Assembly: GCA_964419095.1 (NCBI GenBank)
Contig: CAYQOG010000009.1
Span: forward strand, 1 to 29,275
Direction of reading: 5' to 3'
Origin: JAKAVK01 sp964419095
GTDB lineage: Archaea; Micrarchaeota; Micrarchaeia; Micrarchaeales; CABMGC01
Length of the DNA: 29,275 nucleotides
In this document: positions 13,867 to 21,920 of the stretch, in pieces
Layout of the letters: the number at the start of each line of letters is the position of its first letter
Position numbering within the stretch: the first letter of the stretch is position 1
The notes under the pieces: model-generated
Databases searched by the model: none
The model's input: only the letters and a program-made list of their open reading frames with translations
What the model was told of the DNA's origin: nothing
Translations under genes and position numbers: made by a program

Positions 13867-14102
13867 TAGTAATATTCTCCAAGCACGCGTTGGATAGATT
13901 GCACGCAAGGCCATTGGACAAAGAAAGAGTAGAAAGCACATTGGGTAATCCTGATAACACAATAAAGAAGACTGATCACTTCGTTGCTGTAAAGAAATTT
14001 GAGAATAGAGTTATTCTTGTTGCTTACAGGGAACAGAATGGCATGGTCTACGTTATAACAGTTATCTCAAGTTCTAAGGTTGATAAGTATCTGAAAAGAT
14101 AA
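13863..14102 (+). CDS. DUF4258-family protein, putative toxin
   Basis: 79 residues with the DUF4258 signature near the N-terminus, FSKHALDRLHARPLDKERVESTL in outline: Ser-Lys-His-Ala followed by Arg and the helix ERVESTLGNP. The rest forms strands VILVAYREQNGMVYVITVIS as in small RelE-fold proteins. DUF4258 proteins are regarded as likely ribonuclease-type toxins paired with DUF2283 or with regulators. Activity has not been read from the sequence. It overlaps the DUF2283 gene by four bases and is followed by a hairpin at 14115-14130. Confidence 0.75.
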   Translation: MIVIFSKHALDRLHARPLDKERVESTLGNPDNTIKKTDHFVAVKKFENRVILVAYREQNGMVYVITVISSSKVDKYLKR

Positions 14103-14114
14103 GGCGGCTTCTGA

Positions 14115-14130
14115 AATAAGAGGGCTTATT
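14115..14130. terminator. Candidate hairpin between the putative toxin gene and tRNA-Cys
   Basis: AATAAG and CTTATT form a perfect 6-bp stem around a 4-base loop, 13 bases after the DUF4258 stop. It may end transcription of either neighbour. There is no long T-run, so the call is weak. Confidence 0.3.
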
Positions 14131-14142
14131 ACTGTCAGTAAG

Positions 14143-14162
14143 AAGCCGGGAGAGGGAATTGA
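14143..14162 (+). repeat. tRNA-Cys 3' end, parent copy of the att-like repeat
   Basis: The last 19 bases of tRNA-Cys plus one flanking base are repeated directly at 11037-11056 (18 of 20 identical), bounding a 3.1-kb accessory patch. Confidence 0.5.
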
Positions 14163-14214
14163 ACCCCCCTTTTCCGCTCTGCAGGCGGACGCATAGCCTA
14201 TCTGCCATCCCGGC
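14144..14214 (-). tRNA. tRNA-Cys (anticodon GCA)
   Basis: A 71-nt cloverleaf on the minus strand. Acceptor GCCGGGA pairs fully with TCCCGGC, discriminator U. The D-stem is short (GCA/TGC). The anticodon stem is TCCGC/GCGGA with loop CTGCAGA, anticodon at 14180-14182. The T-arm is GGGGG-TTCAATT-CCCTC with one G-U. No intron and no encoded CCA. Its 3' end (14144-14162) is the parent of the repeat found at 11037. Confidence 0.95.
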
Positions 14215-14268
14215 ACGATTCCCAGATTACTGATAGGGATTCTCGCATACTTAAATCATCGAATCAGC

Positions 14269-14276
14269 TTTAAATA
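14269..14276 (+). promoter_or_regulatory. TATA box of the CBS-pilin operon
   Basis: The box tttaaata is centred about 31 nt before the ATG at 14304. Since every following gene up to 24655 overlaps or nearly abuts its neighbour, this may be the main promoter of the whole 10-kb operon. Confidence 0.45.
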
Positions 14277-14303
14277 GATACTTGTTTATAGTTTTCTGAT
14301 TAC

Positions 14304-15449
14304 ATGAGAGAGATATTCGAAAAGGTACCAGAGGAATTCGTCTCCAAGACAGCTACTTATGATCAAAAAGTCCCGATAATAAGCATACTTGAGGATATAG
14401 ACAGGCTTGGCGCAGTAATAATAACAAACAGCGGGGAGTATGCGGGCATAGTTGACCAGCGCGCAATTGCAAGGAAAGGTTCTTTGAAACTTGAGGACAA
14501 GTACGCATGCGGTAAGTTCGCTAAAAAAGTTCCGATAGTAACTGACTCAACATCGATAACAGACGCGATGGGCTACTTCTATACAAGTTCGAGCAAGGCG
14601 CTGCCCTACATGAAGGGGAGCAAGATCATAGGAATTGTAAAGAGGAGGGACATGTTAAAGGCTGCGCTTTCGATGCACATGCTTTCGAAGGCGAAAGCCA
14701 GCCAGATAATGGCTAGTCCTGTCATCTCCATAGAATCCTCTTCGAACATGGCGCAGGCGCAGAAGCTCATGCAGGATAACAGCATTCACAGGCTTGTCGT
14801 CCTGGAAAACGGGAAGCTGTACGGACTGCTCACGCACAAGGACATAGTGAGATACGGCGCGAGGTCCGAGGGAGGATCAAGGAGGCAGAGAGTGTCCACT
14901 ACTCCTGCGCAGATACGCGTAGGAGACATATGCAGCAGGTCTCCGAACAGCATCGAGCACGATGAGAGCGTTGAGAGCGGCATACGCCAGCTCGTGACAA
15001 AGGACGTCTCCTCATTGGTTGTTGTAAGGAACGGAAGGCCCGTGGGAATGCTCTCCGTTCGCGATGTTATAGAGAGAGTGGTGCAGAGCGGAGGCAAGGT
15101 GGAGGAAAAGATACTCATATCGGGGCTTACTCCGAAGACTGAGGAGTACAGGGAAGAGCTCCATGATTCTCTCTCTTCGCTCGCAGAGCGCCTTGACAAG
15201 TTCGCTAAGATTGACGTCGAGTTTGTTTCGCTCAATGTGAAGGATATAAAGAGCAACACTTATGAAATGAAGGCGCGGGTGGGCCTGGCAGGCGCTGGGG
15301 TAATAAACGTTTCTGTAACGGGTCACACGCTTGAGAGGACCCTGAAGGACCTCGAGGCAAAAGTGTACAAGGTCGTTCAGGAGAAAAAGGATATTAGGGT
15401 CACATCTGCACGCGAGGCTGAGTCATCATATGAAAAGGACGAATCTTAG
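14304..15449 (+). CDS. Four-CBS-domain protein with an HPF-like C-terminal domain
   Basis: 381 residues. Four CBS units can be followed: about 12-62 (AVIITNSGEYAGIVDQRAIA), 68-125 (IIGIVKRRDML), 128-187 (NGKLYGLLTHKDIV) and 205-265 (NGRPVGMLSVRDVI). They make two Bateman modules, which sense adenine nucleotides. Residues ~278-365 (YREELHDSLSSLAERLDKF, VSLNVKDI, NTYEMKARVGLAGAGVINVS, LERTLKDLEAKVYKVVQ) have the strand-helix pattern of the ribosome hibernation factor HPF/S30AE fold. Archaeal hibernation factors with CBS domains have been reported, so a nucleotide-controlled ribosome-binding role is a reasonable inference, not proven. The gene overlaps the first pilin gene by 20 nt, which is an odd operon partner. 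Confidence 0.72.
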   Translation: MREIFEKVPEEFVSKTATYDQKVPIISILEDIDRLGAVIITNSGEYAGIVDQRAIARKGSLKLEDKYACGKFAKKVPIVTDSTSITDAMGYFYTSSSKALPYMKGSKIIGIVKRRDMLKAALSMHMLSKAKASQIMASPVISIESSSNMAQAQKLMQDNSIHRLVVLENGKLYGLLTHKDIVRYGARSEGGSRRQRVSTTPAQIRVGDICSRSPNSIEHDESVESGIRQLVTKDVSSLVVVRNGRPVGMLSVRDVIERVVQSGGKVEEKILISGLTPKTEEYREELHDSLSSLAERLDKFAKIDVEFVSLNVKDIKSNTYEMKARVGLAGAGVINVSVTGHTLERTLKDLEAKVYKVVQEKKDIRVTSAREAESSYEKDES

Positions 15450-15900
15450 GCTCCAGTCGAGCTTTGAATTGCTTGTTACGCTAGCAGCAGGTCTTGCCGT
15501 TCTTCTCCCTGTAGTCGCGCTTGCATTCGTGCAGGTGGCAAATGCAAATTCCTCACTCGCATCGATAGAGGCGCAGCAGGCTGCAAGCAAGCTCTCAAGC
15601 ATTGCCACACTCGTAGGAAGCGAAGGGCCTCCGGCAAGGCAGATAACTGAAGTGCAGATGCCTACTGGTGTAAGATTCATTTACGTAGGGACAGTCAACA
15701 ACGGCATAGGCCATGAGATAATCTTCGTCGTGAGCGCGCCAAACGGACAGAGCTACATCACAGCATACACTCCGATAAACGTGAGCGGTACCCTTGGAGG
15801 CATAGTCGCCCCAGGAACCTATCTTGTCAACATAACCGCGGTATCATCATGTCCGCACAATTCCCAGTTCCCATGCGTCTACATATCCCCAGTAATCTAG
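15430..15900 (+). CDS. Small pilin-like protein with class III signal peptide
   Basis: 156 residues. The N-terminus is a prepilin-type (class III) signal: a basic start MKRTNLR, then LQSSFELLV with Gln9 and the key Glu13, and a hydrophobic stretch to about residue 38. Archaeal prepilin peptidase is expected to cut just before Gln9, leaving Glu as residue 5 of the mature subunit. The remaining ~115 residues are a beta-rich head with two cysteines (SSCPHNSQFPC) that may form a disulfide. It is the smallest product of the operon and the best candidate for the major pilin. It overlaps the CBS gene by 20 nt and ends 7 nt before the giant LamG gene. Confidence 0.78.
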   Translation: MKRTNLRLQSSFELLVTLAAGLAVLLPVVALAFVQVANANSSLASIEAQQAASKLSSIATLVGSEGPPARQITEVQMPTGVRFIYVGTVNNGIGHEIIFVVSAPNGQSYITAYTPINVSGTLGGIVAPGTYLVNITAVSSCPHNSQFPCVYISPVI

Positions 15901-15907
15901 GGTTTTC

Positions 15908-18900
15908 ATGAAGCTACAGGTCGCGCTAGAGTACATGATCGTCTTCGCATTCGTAATGCTACTCTTCACGTTGATTTTCATCACCGTCGCCAAGCAGCGC
16001 GCATCAGTGCTGAACCAGCAACTCGATTCGCATCTCCAGCTAGTTGCAGAGTATATTGCAAGCCAGATGAACATCGCGCAGCAGGCAGGCAACGGTTACA
16101 ATGCCACAACGCAGATCCCATCCAGCGGCTCCATATCAGCATACTCGCTTAACGTCACCAAAAACGGCGAGATTATAGTATCGGCTACACTGGGGTCAGA
16201 AGTAGTAAGCGCAGTCGCATTCAGTCTTTCAGGAAGCGTAACCTCAAACTCTGCATGGCTCTCATCGAACACTAACACATATGCGGTGCCTGTCACTAAC
16301 GGAACATTGGCGCTCCAGAATGTCTATGGAACGATATGCGTAGACTACATGTGCCCTAATGCCACCAACCAGGCAGGATCCATAAGCCTCTCATCCCAGG
16401 TCGTGCACGCAGCTACGTTCTTCCCCGAAAACGGACTATCCTCGCAGGCGAGCATAAGCATACCTGTAACGACAAACACAATACCCCTCTCAGCAACAAA
16501 CTCACTCAGCATCTCACTCTGGATTTATGTCAGGAACTTTACCACGTCGTCTGCAGCGCATCCTATAAACAAGGGTACGCTTGGTTCGGGCACCGACAAC
16601 TATGCATTTTACCTATTCGGCAACAACCTGGGGAATAACCAGCAGGGAATCGTTCAGCTGTACGGCGATGCAGGCGGCTCATGGAATGCCATAAGTCCTC
16701 CATACACAATACCAGCTAACGGACTCAACTCCTGGTATAACCTAATATTCACGTACTCCAGCACCGCCGGAGGCGTACTGTACGTCAACGGCAATGCGAT
16801 CGGCCATTCTTCCAATGCGGGTTCGCTAGTCCAGAATACGAACAATGTCTTGATAACAAACGATGCGCAGAACGGCGCTTTCTCACTTGCAAATATCCAG
16901 ATCTACAATACGACTCTTGCTTCAGGATCGGCAGAGGCGCTTTATCTTGGCGGCATTACGGCTTCGCCGACAGTCGGCGCAGGCCTACTTGGATGGTTTC
17001 CCCTCAACGGCAACTCCAAGGATTACTCGGGAAATGGGAATAACGGAAACGCTGTCGGCTACGTGCCCTATCAGACTGTCGCGCAGCTCTACGCAACGGT
17101 GCGCGGGAAAGGAGGAGCCCTGCTTGCCAACACGCTGGTAGGATTTGAGACAACTGAGGGCAACTTCTCCGGAGGCGCCTATGGGTATGCCAACTACACG
17201 AACTCAAGCGGTGTGGCAAGGGCCCTGCTTACGCAGCAGGGAAACAACGGCTATGCGGATGTAAAGGCGGTGGCATACAGCGGAAGTTCCTCTTCCCAGA
17301 ACGCGCTTGTAGGCTGGTGGCCTTTGAACCTCGGACAGGGAATATACTCCCCGGATATAAGCGGATACAACTACCTGGGCATAGCAACGAACAACGTCTC
17401 ATGGAGCATGCCCGCATTTCTTACAGGATTTGACGGAAGGGATAGCTATGTCTACTCCAGCGGCAGCGCCTCGTATAAGCCAGCGACACTGTCGGCATGG
17501 ATATATGACACGCAGCCCGCGATATCCATGCAGCCGCAGATAGCGGATGACATAATTGACATTGGAGGCGCATCGCTCTCCCTGCAGGGAGGAAAGGCCT
17601 GCATCTCGTTCAACGGCATAAACGCCGGATTTCCCTCCAACAGCGAATGCTCTGCAACGCAGGTATCGAACAACGCCTGGTACTTTGTCGCAGGGACTTA
17701 CGGCTCAAGCACCGAGACAGTATATGTGAATGGAGGAATAGCGAACACGCTGGGCATTTCAGGAACCCTGAGCGGTGCTACAACCAACGCCATAAGCATA
17801 GGCGCTTGCGAGTACTGCGGTGCACCTGGCAACTTCTTCAGCGGTTATATCACTGATGCGCAGGCATATACCAACGCGCTCACCACAGGGGAGATATCTT
17901 CGTTATACCAGGAGGGAATAAGCGCTCCTCCTTTCCCGTTCCAAAGCAATATCGGCTGGTGGCCTTTGAGCGGAGACGCGATTGACTACTCAGGCAACAA
18001 GAACAATGCATCATCAGTCAATACCTATGCCATACCTTTCAATATCTCAGGCGTCACGAACAGGAGCGTGGGAACGCTGCAATACGGCTCTTTCAACGGC
18101 GCGTCCTCAAGCATAAACATAGGGAACAGCCTGACATTGCAGCCGCTGAGCGCAATAAGCATAGTCGCATGGATAAATGCGAGCGCGGCGCAGGCGGGCA
18201 AGCCGCAGATAGCTTCTGACAACGGATCCGCTGGCCAGCAGGGTTACAACTTCTCCTTGAAGAACGGGGACCTTAACTTCATAGTGAGGGGCATTGCGAC
18301 TTCATGGGGCAGCTGTTCGGTCACAGGCGGCACAAGCATACTAGACGGAAGGAAGCACTTCGTTTCAGCAGTCTACAACACGAGCGGCATCGCAGTATAT
18401 CTGGACGGCAGCCTTCAGGCCTCATCTGCCTGCACAAACACAGCTGTGAACTACAGCACTCCCTCTACAGGACTCATAGGCAAAGGATTCAACGGCATCA
18501 TAAGCAATGTGCAGATCTATTCCACTGCACTCTCGCAGCGCAATATAACGAGTTTGTACCTCAATGGTCCAACTGCATTTCCCATCAGCCTGGGAGGACT
18601 TATCGGTTGGTACCCGCTGGATGGGGACACAAATGATTACAGCCTCTATGCAGACAACGGCACAGCATCTTCTATATCCTATGTCGTGCCGAACGGAATA
18701 CTCCAGACCGTTTTGCCGTCAATAGGCGGTTATGGACAGGGCTTCAACACACAAAATTCGCATGTGCTCGCATCAAATTCGCCTATTTTGCAGACCTCGT
18801 ACACCATATCCTTCTGGATGAACAGGAATCTCTACCAGTCCGGATGCAACAGCGTCATAGGAAAGTCAGGCACTGCCAATGTCTTGATATACTCCAAATC

Positions 18901-19282
18901 AGCGAATGGCTGCTCCGGCGGAAGCACCCAGAACCAGCCGCTCATATTCAAGTACACTGACTCGGCAGGAACGGCGCACGACGGCTACCAAAGCGGCAGC
19001 GTTCCAAGCGCCGAATGGGTCTATGCTGCAGTTACCTTCAACAGCGGCACCTTGACATGGTACATAAACGGGCAGCAGTCCAATCAGTATACGAGCCTGG
19101 CCAACCCTTCTGCAAATTCGAAGGCCCTCTACATAGGCGCGGGCGACAGCAACTTCAACGGATCGATAGCAAACGTGCAGCTCTTCAGCACTGCTCTCAA
19201 TGCCTCGCAGATATTCCAGTTGTACAAGGGACAGATGCCTCCTTCGGCAAGCGCATATATCCCGATGAGTTGGTTGCCATGA
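15908..19282 (+). CDS. Giant pilin-anchored LamG/Ig-like adhesin
   Basis: 1124 residues. The N-terminus MKLQVALEYMIVF is a class III signal (Gln4, Glu8) followed by a pilin-like hydrophobic helix, so the protein is expected to enter a pilus or stay anchored by it. Four concanavalin-A-like LamG jelly rolls follow, around residues 180-345, 475-665, 690-885 and 905-1115. Three are preceded by linkers of the form GWWPL...DYSGN near residues 468, 681 and 899; another linker at about 362 leads into an Ig-like (Big_1-type) domain at about 388-455 (TVRGKGGALLANTLVGFET, SSGVARALLTQQG). LamG domains bind sugars or proteins, so adhesion or glycan binding is the likely role. Asn-x-Ser/Thr sequons are frequent, suggesting N-glycosylation. 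It overlaps the next gene as ATGA. Confidence 0.85.
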   Translation: MKLQVALEYMIVFAFVMLLFTLIFITVAKQRASVLNQQLDSHLQLVAEYIASQMNIAQQAGNGYNATTQIPSSGSISAYSLNVTKNGEIIVSATLGSEVVSAVAFSLSGSVTSNSAWLSSNTNTYAVPVTNGTLALQNVYGTICVDYMCPNATNQAGSISLSSQVVHAATFFPENGLSSQASISIPVTTNTIPLSATNSLSISLWIYVRNFTTSSAAHPINKGTLGSGTDNYAFYLFGNNLGNNQQGIVQLYGDAGGSWNAISPPYTIPANGLNSWYNLIFTYSSTAGGVLYVNGNAIGHSSNAGSLVQNTNNVLITNDAQNGAFSLANIQIYNTTLASGSAEALYLGGITASPTVGAGLLGWFPLNGNSKDYSGNGNNGNAVGYVPYQTVAQLYATVRGKGGALLANTLVGFETTEGNFSGGAYGYANYTNSSGVARALLTQQGNNGYADVKAVAYSGSSSSQNALVGWWPLNLGQGIYSPDISGYNYLGIATNNVSWSMPAFLTGFDGRDSYVYSSGSASYKPATLSAWIYDTQPAISMQPQIADDIIDIGGASLSLQGGKACISFNGINAGFPSNSECSATQVSNNAWYFVAGTYGSSTETVYVNGGIANTLGISGTLSGATTNAISIGACEYCGAPGNFFSGYITDAQAYTNALTTGEISSLYQEGISAPPFPFQSNIGWWPLSGDAIDYSGNKNNASSVNTYAIPFNISGVTNRSVGTLQYGSFNGASSSINIGNSLTLQPLSAISIVAWINASAAQAGKPQIASDNGSAGQQGYNFSLKNGDLNFIVRGIATSWGSCSVTGGTSILDGRKHFVSAVYNTSGIAVYLDGSLQASSACTNTAVNYSTPSTGLIGKGFNGIISNVQIYSTALSQRNITSLYLNGPTAFPISLGGLIGWYPLDGDTNDYSLYADNGTASSISYVVPNGILQTVLPSIGGYGQGFNTQNSHVLASNSPILQTSYTISFWMNRNLYQSGCNSVIGKSGTANVLIYSKSANGCSGGSTQNQPLIFKYTDSAGTAHDGYQSGSVPSAEWVYAAVTFNSGTLTWYINGQQSNQYTSLANPSANSKALYIGAGDSNFNGSIANVQLFSTALNASQIFQLYKGQMPPSASAYIPMSWLP

Positions 19283-19809
19283 AAGCTCAGTTCTGGTCTA
19301 TGGACGCTATTTTCGCCATAGTCATATTCGGCGTGTCTATAGTCCTCATTACATTTGTATGGTACGACGTAACCAATCAGTTTACCTTGGCTAGCGGATA
19401 CGGCGTGGGGGCCGCGCAGGGGCAGCTCCAATCCCTTGAAACCAGGCTGGTAGGGCCTGGTTCGCCTTCAGGATGGTACTCGACAATTTCAGCGAGCAAC
19501 ACCGTGACATGGAGCAACATCTCGATAGGGCTTGGCTCAACAGGCCAGGCTAACCTATCGACGCAGAAGATATTCACGCTCCTTGCCATGTCCAACAACA
19601 ATTACCAGGCTACTAAGCAGGACCTTGGAGTTGGATACGACTATTACATAATAATACACGGAAGCAATTACAACCTTGCAATAGGCAGCAACCCCGCGAT
19701 CAAGAACGCAACTACGGAACAGGTTGCAACAATACCGGTAACAATATCGGGATCGTCGGCGCAGATGCAGATCATAGTCTGGACAAACACTACCTTCGGG
19801 GTGGCATGA
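19279..19809 (+). CDS. Pilin-like minor subunit with DAIFA-type N-terminus
   Basis: 176 residues. I place the start at the ATG overlapping the LamG stop (ATGA); the upstream in-frame extension only reads through the LamG coding region. The N-terminus AQFWSMDAIFAIVIFGVSI is a short polar start followed by one hydrophobic helix, with Asp where ordinary prepilins have Glu. The head is beta-rich and Ser/Thr/Asn-rich (VTWSNISIGLGSTGQ, MQIIVWTNTTFGVA). No further family is recognised. The pilin-like layout and the coupling to the adhesin genes suggest a minor pilin that caps or seeds the fibre; this is inference. Confidence 0.72.
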   Translation: MKAQFWSMDAIFAIVIFGVSIVLITFVWYDVTNQFTLASGYGVGAAQGQLQSLETRLVGPGSPSGWYSTISASNTVTWSNISIGLGSTGQANLSTQKIFTLLAMSNNNYQATKQDLGVGYDYYIIIHGSNYNLAIGSNPAIKNATTEQVATIPVTISGSSAQMQIIVWTNTTFGVA

Positions 19810-21920
19810 TGAAGGGTATAGCATTCACAATTGACGCCATATTCGCGCTGATAATAGCCTCGGCCTCAATCTCCATTCTCCTCTATTTCCAGTTTATCCC
19901 GCAGACGCCTTACGTGCTCAAGTCCGTTGACGCACAGAACCTGTTGAATGTATTGATGGGGGCTAACGTATCCTCACTTGCAGGCTCTTCTCCGATAGCG
20001 TATGCGATGACGAACCAGCAGTCAGGCGCAGGGTCTGCATGGGACGGGTACCGATCGCAAGCATCAGGGCAGGCAAGCAGCAGCTACGGCCCCTCCAAGC
20101 CTTTCATATCAACATTCTTCTCCGTGTCCAATGCAATAACCACTGCAATTACTGCAGATTCAGGCAACCTTTACTTCGGCACGGGGAGCGCGGTATATGC
20201 GCTCAACAAGAGCGGAAGGACCTTATGGGCAAACGGCAGCGCGCAACCCCTGACAGCGCCTCTCTTCTACAATGACAACATCTTTTATGCAACATCAAGC
20301 AAGATCGTTGACCTGAACGCAAACAATGGAAGTGTAATATGGACAGCAAACGCCCCTGCAAGTCCCTCGGCGCAGATGGTAGGATACGACGGAGATATCT
20401 TTTACGCCGGCACTAACAACGACCTTTATGTGCTCTATGCCAATAACGGCACCATAGAGTCCACCAATGCGCTCTCCACCGGCAAGAAGGCCATCTCTAT
20501 TGCGATAGCAAAGGGTTCGATAGCTGCAGAGTCTGGAAATGCCCTGATCCTCCTGACCAATATGCCGAATGTTGTTACTCAGGGATCAATCTGGAGCAAT
20601 ACGCTTGGGAGCCTGAATACGCAGATCGCCGCTGACGGAAACGTAATAGCGATAGGAACAGGCAGCACTGCAGACGCATTCGATATAAATGGCACTCTGC
20701 TCGGCAACTCCGTTTCCCAGTCTGCGATATCCGGCGTGGCCACGAGCGGCAGCAACCTTGTATTCCAGAACACAAACACAATCATAGACATGCAGCCTTC
20801 AGGCACAACAGCTTGGAGCACCGCGATCCCGTCCAAGTACGGATCGCCGCTTACTGGCACATCTCCGGTAATAGCTCAAGGAGACGTATATTCATTGTGG
20901 GCGAACAATTACCTTATTGCGCTGAACCTGAGCACAGGGGCGATCCTCTGGACCAGCAAGATACCCTATTCCTCTCTCGGCCCTAACATGACCGTCGCCT
21001 ATGGAAGGCTCTACCTCACCGCCGGAGCCAACGTGATAGGATATGGCTCATGCAACCAGAATTCGCAGACCACCGTGCTACAGGCAGCAGCCTCGCTCTA
21101 CCTGAACGGCCAGGGCAGCTGCGCAGATTACCTGCTCAACAACATGGAGACTATGGGCAACTACACAGTCACATTAGGCTCGAATGTGATATCCGGGCTC
21201 AGCCTTGCATCGTTCTCTCCTTCATCAAACAGCTACATCATAACAGGAAGCAACTACTCCACCCTTTACACAATGACGCTATCCTTCTGGGCTTATCCTA
21301 CCGCACCGAATGCGGTGCAGCAGGACATGGTGGATAGCATCCCTAGGTACATAATGGTAGGGATAAACTCGAACAATGACATCGTGCTGAACCCTGGCAC
21401 AGCCAATTCGGTTACAACGTCAAACGCAGTTAAGTTCAACAAGTGGAACTTCATAGCGATAACGGCGAAGACCTCTGGCTCGAGCACACTCTATGCAGTC
21501 TATCTTAACGGAGCTGAAGTCAAATCAGGCTCTGTATCGCAGAGCGTGCAGAGCCCCAACAGCCTGACGTTCAGCAACCTCACGAACAAGTACGATGGCC
21601 TTCTTGCTGACGTTCAGCTCTACAGCACAACGCTGACGGGCGGGCAGCTCGGTGTGATATACCAGGAAGGGCTCCAGGGCGGTCCGCTCAACAACCAGGG
21701 CCTTCTCTCATGGTATCCCCTTGACGGAGATGCAAACGATTATGGGAACCAGTCGAATGCGGGTTACAGCGTCAACGTCGCATACATAAACGGGAACTAT
21801 GTCCCGCAGGGGCTTCTCGACGCTTATGAGGTTGGCAGGTCGAGCACGATACTATACGAGCAGAACTACAGCAGCGGGACGACTGGTCTATATAACATAG
21901 GTGTGGACGCATGGAGGTGA
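19806..21920 (+). CDS. Pilin-anchored PQQ-propeller and LamG protein
   Basis: 704 residues. The N-terminus GIAFTIDAIFALIIASASI repeats the DAIFA pattern of the preceding gene and forms one anchor helix. Residues ~115-410 hold PQQ-like (BamB-type) beta-propeller blades, seen as repeated units such as LYFGTGSAVYALNKSGRTLW, IFYATSSKIVDLNANNGSVI and GDVYSLWANNYLIALNLSTG followed by AILW. Propellers of this kind are usually binding scaffolds. A LamG domain follows at about 450-620, then a GWWPL-type linker (LLSWYPLDGDANDY) and about 60 more residues. Two starts exist, 19806 and 19809; the first overlaps the upstream stop as ATGA. It overlaps the next gene by 10 nt. Confidence 0.8.
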   Translation: MMKGIAFTIDAIFALIIASASISILLYFQFIPQTPYVLKSVDAQNLLNVLMGANVSSLAGSSPIAYAMTNQQSGAGSAWDGYRSQASGQASSSYGPSKPFISTFFSVSNAITTAITADSGNLYFGTGSAVYALNKSGRTLWANGSAQPLTAPLFYNDNIFYATSSKIVDLNANNGSVIWTANAPASPSAQMVGYDGDIFYAGTNNDLYVLYANNGTIESTNALSTGKKAISIAIAKGSIAAESGNALILLTNMPNVVTQGSIWSNTLGSLNTQIAADGNVIAIGTGSTADAFDINGTLLGNSVSQSAISGVATSGSNLVFQNTNTIIDMQPSGTTAWSTAIPSKYGSPLTGTSPVIAQGDVYSLWANNYLIALNLSTGAILWTSKIPYSSLGPNMTVAYGRLYLTAGANVIGYGSCNQNSQTTVLQAAASLYLNGQGSCADYLLNNMETMGNYTVTLGSNVISGLSLASFSPSSNSYIITGSNYSTLYTMTLSFWAYPTAPNAVQQDMVDSIPRYIMVGINSNNDIVLNPGTANSVTTSNAVKFNKWNFIAITAKTSGSSTLYAVYLNGAEVKSGSVSQSVQSPNSLTFSNLTNKYDGLLADVQLYSTTLTGGQLGVIYQEGLQGGPLNNQGLLSWYPLDGDANDYGNQSNAGYSVNVAYINGNYVPQGLLDAYEVGRSSTILYEQNYSSGTTGLYNIGVDAWR

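Noticed and set aside
19015..19278. An N-terminal extension of the 176-residue pilin-like protein
   Set aside because: The extension reads the LamG coding sequence in another frame; the ATG at 19279 overlaps the LamG stop as ATGA and begins a pilin-like helix.
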